From NCBI GenBank assembly GCA_050696075.1, contig JBOGUF010000076.1, forward strand, positions 1 to 60,676: a stretch of 60,676 nt of DNA, in the 5' to 3' direction. Under the pieces are notes generated by a model. The model searched no databases, was not told where the DNA came from, and saw only the letters and a program-made list of their open reading frames with translations. Source of the stretch: JBOGUF01 sp050696075. GTDB lineage: Bacteria; Chloroflexota; Chloroflexia; Thermomicrobiales; UBA6265. The position numbers were made by a program, and so were the translations under genes. Positions 7,568-15,942 of the stretch are shown here, in pieces (the first letter of the stretch is position 1; each line of letters begins with the position of its first letter).

Positions 7568-8707
7568 TCATAGCCCGAACAGTTCGCGCGCGTTCTCGGC
7601 GAAGACGCGCCGATGCAACCGCTCCGGCAGTTTCGGGAAGGTCGTCGCCGGGTCGTCCCAGTCCCAGTGGGGCCAGTCGGACGAGAAGACGAGCGTTTCC
7701 TCCGCGTGCAAGGCGTCGAGCATCATCCAGAACTGGTCGCCGGTGTCCGGCTCGAGCATCGGTTGCGTCCCGACGCGGATATGCTCGCGAAAATACTCGC
7801 TCGGCAGGCGCTTGACCCAGGGGGTCTGGTCGCGCAGCGACTTCCAGTCCGCGTCCATGTGCCACATCAGCCCGACGGCCCAGAACTGGTCGCACTCGTC
7901 GATCAGCACCTTCAGGCGCGGATACTTCTCGAAGACCCCCTCCGCGATGAACGACACCGCGTGCGCCATCGCCATCTGCGGGCGCGCCATGCGGGTCTCG
8001 ATGTAGTAGGTCGGGTAGCCGACGCCGGTCGGCGGGCCAGCCATGCCCGCGCCCTCGTTGCCAGGGTGGATCGCGACGACGAGACCTTCCCGTTCGCACG
8101 CCTCCCAGATGGGATGGTAGAAGCGGTTGCCGTAGGGCATGCGACTCCCGGTCGGGAGGATGACGGCCTTGACCCGGGGATCGGAGCCCAGCCGTTCGAT
8201 CTCGGCGACCGCCAGCCGGGGGTCGTTCACGTTGATCGCGATGGCCATCAGCAGCCGCTCGTCTTTATCGAGCCACTGTTCGACCGTCCAGTCGTTGAAC
8301 GCGCGGCAGAGGTCGGCGGCGAAGTCCGGGTCCGGCAGGATCGACGCGCCATAGACGCTCGAGCCGGTCAAGAGCACCTTGTCCACGTTCCAGAGGTCGA
8401 GGTGCTGCTCCCGGAGCTGCTCGTACGACGTGCCCTGCTCGCGGAACGAGTGCTTCGTCCCGTCGCGGTCGGTCGACAAATCGGTGCGGGCGGCGTCCGT
8501 CGCCACGTTGAAGTAGCCGGACCCCGCCATCCGAATCCCCTGCTCCCGCGCCTGCTGCCGGTAGACCGGGGACATGTACGGGATGAGGTCGTCGAGTTTG
8601 CTCACCGTCTGATGAACGTCGCAGTCCACCAGCGCGATGTCGGTGTGCGCCCCACCGGACCACCCCGGCGCTCGGACCGGCCGGGCGCCAACTGCCATCG
8701 CCACCAC
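7568..8707 (-). CDS. Amidohydrolase-2 family metal-dependent hydrolase
   Basis: A TIM-barrel amidohydrolase of about 379 aa. The metal motif DCDVH is near residue 28, AIHPG supplies the second-shell His, and FSSDWPHWD supplies the last Asp. Members related to ACMSD and 5-carboxyvanillate decarboxylase act on aromatic acids. With a Rieske partner this fits breakdown of an aromatic compound, as inference. Start choice is open between GTG 8707, GTG 8704 and ATG 8698. The GGAGG at 8711-8715 favours GTG 8704 by spacing. Confidence 0.85.
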   Translation of the reverse strand: MVAMAVGARPVRAPGWSGGAHTDIALVDCDVHQTVSKLDDLIPYMSPVYRQQAREQGIRMAGSGYFNVATDAARTDLSTDRDGTKHSFREQGTSYEQLREQHLDLWNVDKVLLTGSSVYGASILPDPDFAADLCRAFNDWTVEQWLDKDERLLMAIAINVNDPRLAVAEIERLGSDPRVKAVILPTGSRMPYGNRFYHPIWEACEREGLVVAIHPGNEGAGMAGPPTGVGYPTYYIETRMARPQMAMAHAVSFIAEGVFEKYPRLKVLIDECDQFWAVGLMWHMDADWKSLRDQTPWVKRLPSEYFREHIRVGTQPMLEPDTGDQFWMMLDALHAEETLVFSSDWPHWDWDDPATTFPKLPERLHRRVFAENARELFGL

Positions 8708-9268
8708 GCACCTCCACCACCACTCCGTTGCTCACCGCGCCAGTGCGGGCATGCTATCAGCCCAACGTGTGCTTGTCACGGGCACAACGAAGCGGTCGTC
8801 GGCGTAGGCGCTGACGGCTTGGACGAGGCGACCGCCTCACGGTACCGGCGCAGCGTCGTGGCCTACCCGGTTACGGCCTGCATCACTGGTGGCGTGCCGC
8901 ACGGCCTTCTGGATGCGCCAACCGGAACCGCATTAGAGAGAACAGGCTTTGCCCCTGGCCAGCCGCTTCGCGTCCTCGCCACATTCCGCCAGGAGCGCGG
9001 TCGCCGCGGGAAAAGCGCCTGGAACGTAGTACTCGAACCGGCCAGAGATCATAGCCATTCTCGTTGCGCGAACACCTATACCATTGAGACCGAACCGGGA
9101 TTGAGCGCGCGCGCCATCGTCTTTGGACGGACGTGTTACGACGACCCATCAGGCTACCGCCAATGAGAATTGCCGAGCTTACTCGGCGAAGCCACCATCC
9201 GCGTCAAGCGCGTTAGAATGCATTACCACCTAGCGCAATCCGAGACGGTTGCAAAGGGAGCAAGCAAA
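8708..9268. other. Gene-poor stretch of 560 bp
   Basis: No intact gene is convincing here. The minus strand holds the CoxM-like relic at 8883-9052. The rest shows no hairpin, repeat or coding pattern that I can support. Confidence 0.5.
8883..9052 (-). pseudogene. Relic of CoxM-type FAD-binding molybdopterin dehydrogenase N-terminus
   Basis: From ATG 9052 one frame reads FEYYVPGAFPAATALLAECG then EDAKRLA. Another frame continues GQSLFSLMRFRLAHPE. Joined, these match the start of the CO-dehydrogenase medium-subunit family (FEYxxPxxxxEAxxLLaexGedAKxLAGGQSLxPLMkfRLAxP). The frames are shifted and the remaining 230 or so residues are missing, so it is a decayed fragment. Confidence 0.6.
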
Positions 9269-9300
9269 ATGCAGCCCGTCGTCATCACTTCAATCCGCGA

Positions 9301-10263
9301 ATGTTGCTTGCTGGTTTTACCGAGAGCGGAACGAATAGAGGTTTTCCGTGGGTATTCGATGCCGTGCTCTCGAAGCCAGAACGACGGACGCCCAAGGGTG
9401 TGGCGTGGGAAACTGATTACTACACCATCGACATTCCAGGCGAGCCGCCGGATTTTGCCGAACAAGTATTCGGCAGCATCGAGAACGCAGCCGCGCCAGT
9501 AATTCGCGAGAAAGTGAACAAGCGAGCGCTTCCGGCGCGGCAGAGCGAAGCATTCGCCAACCTCAGGTACTTCCTGGCTCTGATGTACGTTCGCGTTCCC
9601 CGGTGGCGCCAACTGGTCACACCCATTCCGGCGCAGATGATCGACCTAGCACTCAGCCAGGCATTTTCGACGCCAGAACGCTGGGCGGCGACGCAAGAAG
9701 CGATGAAAGAGGCGGGATATCGGGAAAGCGGGTCGTCATACGACGAACTAAAGAAGTACATCGAAGGCGAGGGCGTGGGGCCAAGAATCGCGAATCCCGG
9801 TCCCGTTCACGTACAGCAAATCGCGGGAGCCTTGAAGTTTCTTCCGCAAGTGCTCGCTCAGCGAAATTGGTGCCTGTTGGTAGCAGCGGACAGTGCGCCC
9901 GATTTCGTGTCATCCGATTGCCCGGCATCCCTCGTCTGGTCTCCCAAAGACGAGGCACAGTTGGGTTCGGTCGGATTGGGCTTCAGGGAGACCGAGGTTG
10001 CCTTCGCGGTTCATCGACGCCTTGCCCTGTTGGGTATGTTCGAGACCATCAAGGACACGTTTACGGCCGATGCGAGGTTCGTAGCCGACATCAATTGGCG
10101 AACGGCCCGATACGCCACTCGCTACGTCTATGGTCCGGAGGACGACTTCACGATGCTCAGCCGGGACGCCCGGTTCCTATCCGCGGCCGACTGGTTCGCT
10201 GAGAGAAAGGCCGACCAACGGCGCGAAGGCAGAGTGCAACGTCGCGGAAACGGCAAAGAGTAG
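9301..10263 (+). CDS. DUF4238-domain protein with a start-proximal frameshift
   Basis: About 320 aa with the DUF4238 pattern: a PWVFDAVLSKPERRTPKGV segment, then WETDYYT, and a later DFVSSDCPASLVW. The conserved family start RHHFNPRMLLAGF is encoded immediately upstream of ATG 9301 in the same frame, but that frame has no start codon before its stop at 9214-9216. A good start (ATG 9269 with GGGAG 8 nt upstream) lies in another frame. One base missing between 9271 and 9275 explains this. Function of the family is unknown. Base composition is lower in GC than its neighbours, hinting at transfer. Confidence 0.75.
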   Translation: MLLAGFTESGTNRGFPWVFDAVLSKPERRTPKGVAWETDYYTIDIPGEPPDFAEQVFGSIENAAAPVIREKVNKRALPARQSEAFANLRYFLALMYVRVPRWRQLVTPIPAQMIDLALSQAFSTPERWAATQEAMKEAGYRESGSSYDELKKYIEGEGVGPRIANPGPVHVQQIAGALKFLPQVLAQRNWCLLVAADSAPDFVSSDCPASLVWSPKDEAQLGSVGLGFRETEVAFAVHRRLALLGMFETIKDTFTADARFVADINWRTARYATRYVYGPEDDFTMLSRDARFLSAADWFAERKADQRREGRVQRRGNGKE

Positions 10264-10364
10264 GAAGAATCCACTCGTTCAGCGGTTGCAAGGTTGCAGC
10301 GCGTAACATCGTCCGCTGGATCGTCTGGCTGGCAACTGGTGCATGAGGCGGTCTCAATCTCCGG

Positions 10365-10630
10365 TCACATGCCCCCATGCTCAAAACAACTGGCACTCGG
10401 CGGAGGATCGCCGGCCCGGCAGAACAGCCCAGCTCGCGTGGTCCGAAAGCCCCGGCCGCGGTAGTACGACTCCGAATCCTCCTCGTAGGCAACACGCGGC
10501 CACTCGGCGCCGCTTGTTCGCGAGAGCGCGATCACCTCCGAACCAACGCCGTCCCGAGGCCCCGCCGCTGGTAGCCGCGCTGGACGGTCGCATTGAAGAG
10601 GAAGCCAACGACCTCTTGACAGAATAGATC
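10365..10630 (-). pseudogene. GNAT acetyltransferase relic
   Basis: On the minus strand one frame reads EVVGFLFNATVQRGYQRRGLGTALVRR, here shown in parts: VVGFLFNATV, then the acetyl-CoA loop QRRGLGTAL. After a frameshift another frame continues VIALSRTSG and ESYYRGRGFRTTRAGLF, the GNAT C-terminal beta strand region. No start codon remains upstream and the frames do not join, so it is a relic. Confidence 0.65.
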
Positions 10631-10965
10631 ATATGTTCTAATCTAATCGACAAGCGGCACATCCGGCGGTGGGTGCGGGCCTGGGCAGCGCGCAACCACG
10701 CCCGGGGCGGTACCCCGTCATCCATACCCCGGCTGGATACCGCCGGTCACGCGCCCTGAGCTAGCGCCGACAGTACCCCGGCAGGCACGGCCGGTGACGC
10801 AGATGGCTTCTGCCAAGAGTGCCCTCGCCGCTCCCCTGATCCGGAGCCGCGGGGCGACGCGGACTGATCCCCGCACCGCCACCCTTCTCCTCACCGCCCG
10901 AGCGACCGCCGCGGGATCCCTTCATCTGACCATGGTTCGATTGCTCGAGCTGACGGTTCGTATGC

Positions 10966-11085
10966 AGTCGGATGCATCCGACTTCCGGGAATGAGCCCGG
11001 GAATTGATTCCCGGGCGGCGCCCGATGACCACGATCGTTCGATCATGGGCGCGAACGCCATCATTCCCGGACGGCGCCACCGTCT
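10966..11085. repeat. Cluster of perfect hairpins (REP-like)
   Basis: AGTCGGATGCATCCGACT (10966-10983) is a perfect 18-bp palindrome. CCCGGGAA-TTGA-TTCCCGGG follows at 10996-11015. A longer GCGCCC...GGGCGC stem follows at about 11017-11052. The GTCGG stem resembles the AGTCGGCT hairpin in the RAYT inverted repeats. Confidence 0.6.
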
Positions 11086-11164
11086 CCCCCTCTCCCGCGC
11101 ACGGCGGGTACCCTCTGGGTGCGGGCCGGGGAGTGAGGGCTGCCGCCGGGGCGAGGGCCGCTAA

Positions 11165-12250
11165 CTACTCCCGTCGCAGCACCGCGTCCAACGCCCCAAA
11201 GAGCGCCAGCAGTGTGCTGTAGCCCGGCGAGCCAGGCCGCAGGTCCTCGTCGCGGGCGCGGGCGACAGTACGGGCCAGGGCCAGCACTTCGTGCGACAGA
11301 CGGCCCGCGTCGTAGGCGGGGGCGCCCGCCTCTTTGACCCGCTTCGCCAGCGCCCGCCGCTCGGACCGGCTGCCGGCGGCGTCGCCGAGCGCGGCGAGCA
11401 GTGCCCCGGCGTCCTCCACCGAATCGCCGTCGCCACCCCGCGCGGTCCACTCGGCGCGGAAATCGGCAATCGCTTCGGCCGCCGCGTCGCGGTCGTCCGG
11501 CAGCCCGACGGCACGCAGGCGTCGCGCCAGCCGGGTTGCCTCCTCGACCGGCAAGTCGTCCTCGATGATGGCGTCGCGCAACGCGGTTTGGCAACCAGGC
11601 GTCAGCCCCTGCAAGGCGCGACTTTGCTTCTCGCTCAACCGGCCGGCGCGGATATCATCCTGGATCCAGTCGGGCAGCTTCTCGGTGCCGAGGAGTTGAA
11701 AGAGGCGACTGCGGCGGATGCCGACCGCCTCCGCGACCTGATCCCAGGGCGCGTCGCCGAGTTGCCCCTTCAGAGCGCGCAACGCGGCGGCGCGGTCGAC
11801 CGCGTTCAGATCGTCGCGGACGACGTTCTCCATCAATTGCTGGATTAGCCGCCGCTCGACCGGCACCTCCCGCACGATCGCCGGGATCGCCGCCAACCCC
11901 ACCTCGCGGCTCGCCCGCCAGCGCCGCTCGCCGTGGACGATGACGTAGATGTCCCGTCCTGCGTCGTAGCGGACGACGATCGGTTGCAGCACCCCTTCGA
12001 GCCGGATGCTGGCGGCCAACTCGCCCAGTTTCGCCTCGTCGAAGGTGCGTCGTGGCTGTTCCGGGTCCGGCGCGATCCGGTCGAGCCGGATTTCCTTGGC
12101 GGTCGCCAGGTCAGTCACTCCGACCGCTTGTGGCCGGTGATCCGTGAAGAGAGCGTCGACCGTGAAGCGGCGCTTGCGGTTCGCCGGCGCGGTGGAGGCG
12201 CCGGCTTGGCTGGCAGGATTGGTTTGGCTGGCGGGGCCGGCGCTAGGCAT
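11165..12250 (-). CDS. parB: ParB/Spo0J-family partition protein
   Basis: A 361-aa ParB-like CTPase/DNA-binding protein. The N-terminal ParB domain shows IAPDPEQPRRTFDEAKL, SIRLEGVLQPIVVR and the GERRWRAS box, then the ENVVRDDLNAVDRA linker and an HTH (VAEAVGIRRSRLFQLL). The C-terminus is longer and more acidic than in chromosomal ParB. The start overlaps the parA stop by 8 bp, so the two are translationally coupled. Its job is to bind centromere-like sites and act with ParA in DNA segregation. Confidence 0.9.
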   Translation of the reverse strand: MPSAGPASQTNPASQAGASTAPANRKRRFTVDALFTDHRPQAVGVTDLATAKEIRLDRIAPDPEQPRRTFDEAKLGELAASIRLEGVLQPIVVRYDAGRDIYVIVHGERRWRASREVGLAAIPAIVREVPVERRLIQQLMENVVRDDLNAVDRAAALRALKGQLGDAPWDQVAEAVGIRRSRLFQLLGTEKLPDWIQDDIRAGRLSEKQSRALQGLTPGCQTALRDAIIEDDLPVEEATRLARRLRAVGLPDDRDAAAEAIADFRAEWTARGGDGDSVEDAGALLAALGDAAGSRSERRALAKRVKEAGAPAYDAGRLSHEVLALARTVARARDEDLRPGSPGYSTLLALFGALDAVLRRE

Positions 12251-13067
12251 GGATCGTCAACTCCTCGCGACCGGCGACCGCGCGGGCGGCGGTCGGACCG
12301 GCCGGGTCCCGATCCTCCAGCCAGGCGGCGACCTCGCGGTAGGCGGCGGCGACCGAGCTGCGCGGCATGTAGTGGAGAATGCTCGTCCGCTCGGCGGCCG
12401 ACTCGGCGCTCTTGACCGAAAGCGGCACCGCCGGCAGCAGGGTGAGGTCCGGGAATTGCTCCGCTAGGGTGGTGAGCATGTCGCTGGCGAGGCGGGAGGA
12501 ATGGTGGACCTTCGTCGGCAAAAAGCCGAGGACGCGCAGGTCGGGGTTCAACCGGCGCACGCGGTTAACCGTCTCGAAGAGTAGTGGCAACACCATAAAG
12601 GAGAGCGGGTGCGGCTCGATCGGGATCACCAATTCGCGCACCGCGACAAGGATGTTCACCGAGAGGACGTTGAGCGCCGGCGGCGAGTCGACGAGCAGGT
12701 AGTCGTAGGCGGCGAGGTCGGCCGCGCGCAGCCGATAGTCGAGTTGCCGCTCCCGCTCCAGCACGTTGAGCAGTTCGAGTTCAGCGGCGGCAAGATCCGG
12801 GTGCGACGGCGCCAGGTCGACCCCCGGAATGGTCGTCGCCCGCACGACGTCGCCCACGGCGAGCCCTTCGTCAAGCAGGAGGTCGTAGACAGAGAGCGCC
12901 AGGCTGGCGACGTCGATCCCGGTCGCCATCGTCAAACTCGCCTGGGGATCGAGGTCGACGGCGAGCACGCGGCGTCCCCGCTCAGCCAGGGCGGCGGCGA
13001 CGTTGAGGGTGCTCGTCGTCTTGGCGGTGCCGCCCTTCTGATTAAAGAAGGCGATGCTGCGGGTCAT
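12243..13067 (-). CDS. parA: ParA-family partition ATPase
   Basis: A 274-aa MinD/ParA ATPase. The deviant Walker A is K11-GGTAK-T-T18 in FNQKGGTAKTTST. Walker A' VLAVDLDPQASLT and the LVDSPPAL motif (Walker B) follow. I chose ATG 13067 because it opens with the family sequence MTRSIAFFNQ and GAGGG lies just upstream. The longer frame has no conserved leader. It precedes parB in an overlapping operon. No dnaA, gidA or jag neighbour is present, so this is not the usual oriC-linked locus. Confidence 0.92.
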   Translation of the reverse strand: MTRSIAFFNQKGGTAKTTSTLNVAAALAERGRRVLAVDLDPQASLTMATGIDVASLALSVYDLLLDEGLAVGDVVRATTIPGVDLAPSHPDLAAAELELLNVLERERQLDYRLRAADLAAYDYLLVDSPPALNVLSVNILVAVRELVIPIEPHPLSFMVLPLLFETVNRVRRLNPDLRVLGFLPTKVHHSSRLASDMLTTLAEQFPDLTLLPAVPLSVKSAESAAERTSILHYMPRSSVAAAYREVAAWLEDRDPAGPTAARAVAGREELTIHA

Positions 13068-13100
13068 GCTGCCCTCGTGTTGGGGATGCCGGTGGCGGAG

Positions 13101-13110
13101 TGTACGTACA
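13101..13110. promoter_or_regulatory. Palindrome upstream of parA, candidate operator
   Basis: TGTACGTACA is a perfect 10-bp palindrome 34 bp upstream of the parA start. ParA or ParB autoregulation at such a site is common, but a ParB site cannot be shown from one copy. Confidence 0.3.
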
Positions 13111-13142
13111 GACCGAAGGGCAGCATACCACGCCCTGTGCCG

Positions 13143-13192
13143 GCCGGACAAGGGCGGCAGGGTGGCAAGACGGCGAGGCGCAAAGGCGGCTA
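13143..13192. repeat. Degenerate 8-bp tandem repeat
   Basis: Units such as GGGCGGCA, GGGTGGCA, AGACGGCG and AGGCGCAA recur with a period of 8 bp. The array ends at the stop codon of the SixA gene (13190). Confidence 0.55.
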
Positions 13193-13687
13193 CGGCCGAT
13201 GTTCCTTGGGCGTGTGAACGGCGCGTAGCGTCCCGCCACCCGGCCGCACGTCGCGCCACGTCGCCGCGTCGAGGTCGAGGTAGACCAGTCCGGCGGTCGG
13301 CAGATGATCGACCACCGCATTGCCCTCCGCCAGCGCCGCCGCAAGTTCTTCGAAGCCGGGGTTATGGCCAATGATCAACGCGCACGCGGCCTCATCCGGC
13401 AACCCACGCACGACGTCGAGCAGCGAGCGCCATTCAGCGGCATAGATACGCGGCTCCAGCGTCACCGGCGCGAAGAGCCCGGCCGCCTCAACCACAATTT
13501 CCGCCGTCTGCCGCGCCCGCACCGCGTCCGACGTCACGACCGCGTCAGGCAGGTCCGGCAGTGACGCGATAAGATGCCCCATCGTCGCCGCGTCCCGCTC
13601 GCCGCGCTCCGTCAACTGCCGCTCCCAATCCCCCCGCGGCGCATCCGGTTGCGTCTTCGCATGCCGCAAGATCAGCAACGTCTTCAT
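13190..13687 (-). CDS. sixA: SixA-type phosphohistidine phosphatase
   Basis: A 165-aa histidine phosphatase. The N-terminal LLILRHAKT carries the RHxK signature of SixA with catalytic His9. It continues with DWERQLTERG, TSDAVRARQTAE and the distal IIGHNPG His. SixA enzymes remove phosphate from phosphohistidine, for example on HPt or PTS proteins. I chose ATG 13687. The longer frame upstream is unconserved. It is divergent from nothing close and sits next to parAB by chance or as a small island. Confidence 0.85.
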   Translation of the reverse strand: MKTLLILRHAKTQPDAPRGDWERQLTERGERDAATMGHLIASLPDLPDAVVTSDAVRARQTAEIVVEAAGLFAPVTLEPRIYAAEWRSLLDVVRGLPDEAACALIIGHNPGFEELAAALAEGNAVVDHLPTAGLVYLDLDAATWRDVRPGGGTLRAVHTPKEHRP

Positions 13688-13806
13688 CACGAGCTCACAG
13701 CTCTCAACCGTCAGCAACATTCGTCCAGCAACGACTGGCGGGTGCATCGTTGTGCGGGTTGCGAGGTTCGAGCGCATCGAGTCTAGCACGATGGCTGGCG
13801 CGAAGG

Positions 13807-14193
13807 TTAGACGGGTTCGTACCAACCTCGTCTTCGATCCCACTCGAACAGTCTGTTGTCGATGTCATCCCATTCGTTCGCGAAGCCTTCAACAAGCGGC
13901 ACAAGTTCAGGAACCGAAAGATGGGGGAAGATAAGGATGCCACGATGCCACGTTTTCCCAACGACGCCCCACCGGCGCGACCACAACGCGAGGGTTTCGT
14001 GGACGAGGCGGTAGTCCTTGGAGTTATGGGTGATGAGCGTCCGTCCGAGATCAACAGCTATTGATAGTTGGCGGGCATCGGACCAACCAAAGGCCGAGCG
14101 ATCCTTCACCGACTCGGCGTCATATCCGACTGCCCGCAGGGCCCCTGCTAGAGGGTAAGAAACGCCCTCGTCGAGGTAATAACGGAGCGCCAT
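13807..14193 (-). CDS. DUF5615 PIN-like toxin
   Basis: A 128-aa protein opening with MALRYYLDEGVSYPLAGALR, the DUF5615 hallmark (early Asp-Glu). It is followed by GYDAESVKDRSAFGWSD and a central TLITHNSKDYRLVH acidic motif. DUF5615 is a PIN-like nuclease fold and the toxin partner of DUF433 antitoxins. The ATG is 1 nt after the DUF433 stop. It is slightly longer than average with an Arg/Trp tail. Confidence 0.85.
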   Translation of the reverse strand: MALRYYLDEGVSYPLAGALRAVGYDAESVKDRSAFGWSDARQLSIAVDLGRTLITHNSKDYRLVHETLALWSRRWGVVGKTWHRGILIFPHLSVPELVPLVEGFANEWDDIDNRLFEWDRRRGWYEPV

Positions 14194-14194
14194 T

Positions 14195-14524
14195 CTAGGG
14201 CTGCTCATCGTCGGCGAGGTTGAGCATCGTGGCGATCTCGCCGCGGTGTTCCTGGTAATAGAGGATGGCTGCCTCAACTGCGATCGGCGGGAGATCGTAG
14301 TCTCGTGCGACTGCCAGTACGAGATCGACTTGTGGTCGTCTCGAATCGGGGTTCCAGCCATAGGCGTAGAGTTGGCCAATCAGCGGCCAAATGGGCCGGC
14401 CGGCTTCATCGGCGTAGACACGATAGCGATCCGGGCCGGGGCGGACAGGATCAGGGCCGACCATTCGTCGGAGGTCGTCGTCGGTTAGACGGGGAGGTAC
14501 GCTCGTGTCATAGGTCGTCGCCAT
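14195..14524 (-). CDS. DUF433-type antitoxin
   Basis: A 109-aa protein with an N-terminal extension and a C-terminal DUF433 helix-turn-helix region (RPQVDLVLAVARDYDLPPIAVEAAILYYQEHRGEI in sequence, with the typical ALxYYxxHRxEI end). DUF433 proteins bind the partner toxin and their own promoter. It is 1 bp upstream of the DUF5615 gene in the same direction, the usual order. Confidence 0.8.
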   Translation of the reverse strand: MATTYDTSVPPRLTDDDLRRMVGPDPVRPGPDRYRVYADEAGRPIWPLIGQLYAYGWNPDSRRPQVDLVLAVARDYDLPPIAVEAAILYYQEHRGEIATMLNLADDEQP

Positions 14525-14612
14525 CGTCGGATCCTTTCGCGGGACAGCAACGCATCATGACTTCTGTCCCACCTTAAGCATAGAGTATCGCGTATCGCCC
14601 CGGTCCTCCGTG

Positions 14613-15398
14613 CTACCGCGCGAGGCGAATCCGCGCCCCGTGCGTTGGAGTCACCGGCAACAGCGTTGCCTCGTTCGCGCCACCCAAAACGACCTCGTAC
14701 GGTCCCTGGCCGCGTGCCTCCAGATGATGCCGCAATTCGCTGGCGGAATCGTCCGGTTGGATCAACTCCAGCCAGTGGTCGCCGAGGGCGAAGCGGCGGG
14801 CGTCGCGGACGCCGGCGATCGCCGGCCGGGAGGTGATGCCGCTGTTGCCAATCAGCCTGGCGAAGGCGCGGGCGCTCTCGTCGAGGTGTTCCACCGCGAT
14901 CGAAAGACCGGATACCCGGTTGACGCCAAGTGGATGCGCGGTCCCCGGTCCACCCGGCACCCGTAGGTCGCGTGGCGTCACGTCCTCGATGACGAACGGC
15001 AGCGGCACGGGCGTCCGCGGCAAGCCAAGGGTCTTCCATGCAATTTGCTGGCCGTCCGGGCGCAGCCGGCCGCCGTCGATCGGGTCCGGGACGTCGAGGC
15101 CGGACCGGCGCAAGCGGTCCGCTTCCGCGGCGAGGTCGTCGGAGAGGAGCGCGACGTCGACGAGCCCTTCGCCGGCGGCCAGTTGCGCCCACCACTTGTG
15201 CGCTTGCGGGCGGTCCGGTTCCTTGAAGGCGATCAGCTCGAAATAGGCGCCATCGCCAAACGAGATGAGCGCGTTGTGCGTCGCCCCGCCTACGTGCTCG
15301 CCGCCCGGCGTCACCGTAAAGCCGGCGCCCTCATAGTCGCGCGAGGCCAGGGCGAGGTCGCGCACGGCGACGACGATGTGATCGATGCTCCGTACCAC
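14613..15398 (-). CDS. VOC-superfamily (glyoxalase-like domain) protein
   Basis: A 261-aa protein with two betaalpha-betabetabeta modules. It starts IDHIVVAVRDL with the first metal-type His, has FGDGAYFELIAF with a Glu, and repeats the pattern at VSGLSIAVEHLDE and GDHWLELIQ. It fits the Glyoxalase_3 type (PF13468), whose substrates are mostly unknown. It is the last gene of the SAM-riboswitch unit, 18 bp after the flavin reductase, suggesting a role in handling the product of the same pathway. Confidence 0.8.
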   Translation of the reverse strand: MVRSIDHIVVAVRDLALASRDYEGAGFTVTPGGEHVGGATHNALISFGDGAYFELIAFKEPDRPQAHKWWAQLAAGEGLVDVALLSDDLAAEADRLRRSGLDVPDPIDGGRLRPDGQQIAWKTLGLPRTPVPLPFVIEDVTPRDLRVPGGPGTAHPLGVNRVSGLSIAVEHLDESARAFARLIGNSGITSRPAIAGVRDARRFALGDHWLELIQPDDSASELRHHLEARGQGPYEVVLGGANEATLLPVTPTHGARIRLAR

Positions 15399-15416
15399 CT
15401 GCTCCTCCCACGCGTA

Positions 15417-15926
15417 CTATGGTGACGCGACGACATCGACGACCGACCCTGGACGGCGGCGGAAATAGACGAGGGGCGCCTCCTCGGCCGATTCGCCCAG
15501 CGACGCCGCGACGACCTCGCCGACGAAGATCGTATACCCGTTGCCCCGGTGACGGTCGACGATGCGGCAATCGACCCAGGCGAGGCCGTCGGGGAAGACC
15601 GGCAGGCCGGACGGCGCGGTCGCCGTGCGCAATCCGGCGAACCGGTCGTGGTCGAAGGTCCGATCGAACCCGGCGAACCGGTCGAAGATCGTAACCTGTT
15701 CGTTGCTCAAGATGCTGACGGCAAACCCGTGGTGGCGGTCGATGATGTCGTGCATCCGCGTCGCCGCGCCGGCGCTGACCATAACCAGCGGCGGCTCGAG
15801 GGAGAGCGAGCAGAAGGAGCCGACGACCATCCCGTGTGGCCGGTCGTTGTCGAGCGACGTGACGATCGCCGCGCCACTCGGCCAGCGCCGGAAGACCTCC
15901 CGGAAGAGATCGGTGGTTATGGTCAT
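15417..15926 (-). CDS. Flavin reductase-like protein (FMN-binding split barrel)
   Basis: A 169-aa protein of the HpaC/SsuE-like class. FRRWPSGAAIVTS opens the fold, MVVGSFCSLSLEPPLVMVSA gives the FMN-binding strand, and VSILSNEQ follows. Such enzymes supply reduced FMN to two-component monooxygenases. No monooxygenase is encoded in the unit itself, so the partner must be elsewhere. It follows the CMD gene by 16 bp. Confidence 0.88.
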   Translation of the reverse strand: MTITTDLFREVFRRWPSGAAIVTSLDNDRPHGMVVGSFCSLSLEPPLVMVSAGAATRMHDIIDRHHGFAVSILSNEQVTIFDRFAGFDRTFDHDRFAGLRTATAPSGLPVFPDGLAWVDCRIVDRHRGNGYTIFVGEVVAASLGESAEEAPLVYFRRRPGSVVDVVASP

Positions 15927-15942
15927 GACTCCTCCTGCTCGA

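Larger units (their letters stand above)
10264..11164. other. Gene-poor stretch of 900 bp
   Basis: It holds a GNAT relic (10365-10630), a hairpin cluster (10966-11085) and, at 10616-10644, a TTGACA-N17-TAATCT promoter-like pair overlapping a near-palindrome (TAGATCATATGTTCTA, one mismatch from a GAAC-N4-GTTC operator). No gene follows that promoter. I see no intact CDS. Confidence 0.45.

Noticed and set aside
7613..9166. Plus-strand frame of 517 codons opposite the amidohydrolase
   Set aside because: Mostly antisense to a conserved gene; the part beyond 8760 has no recognisable pattern.
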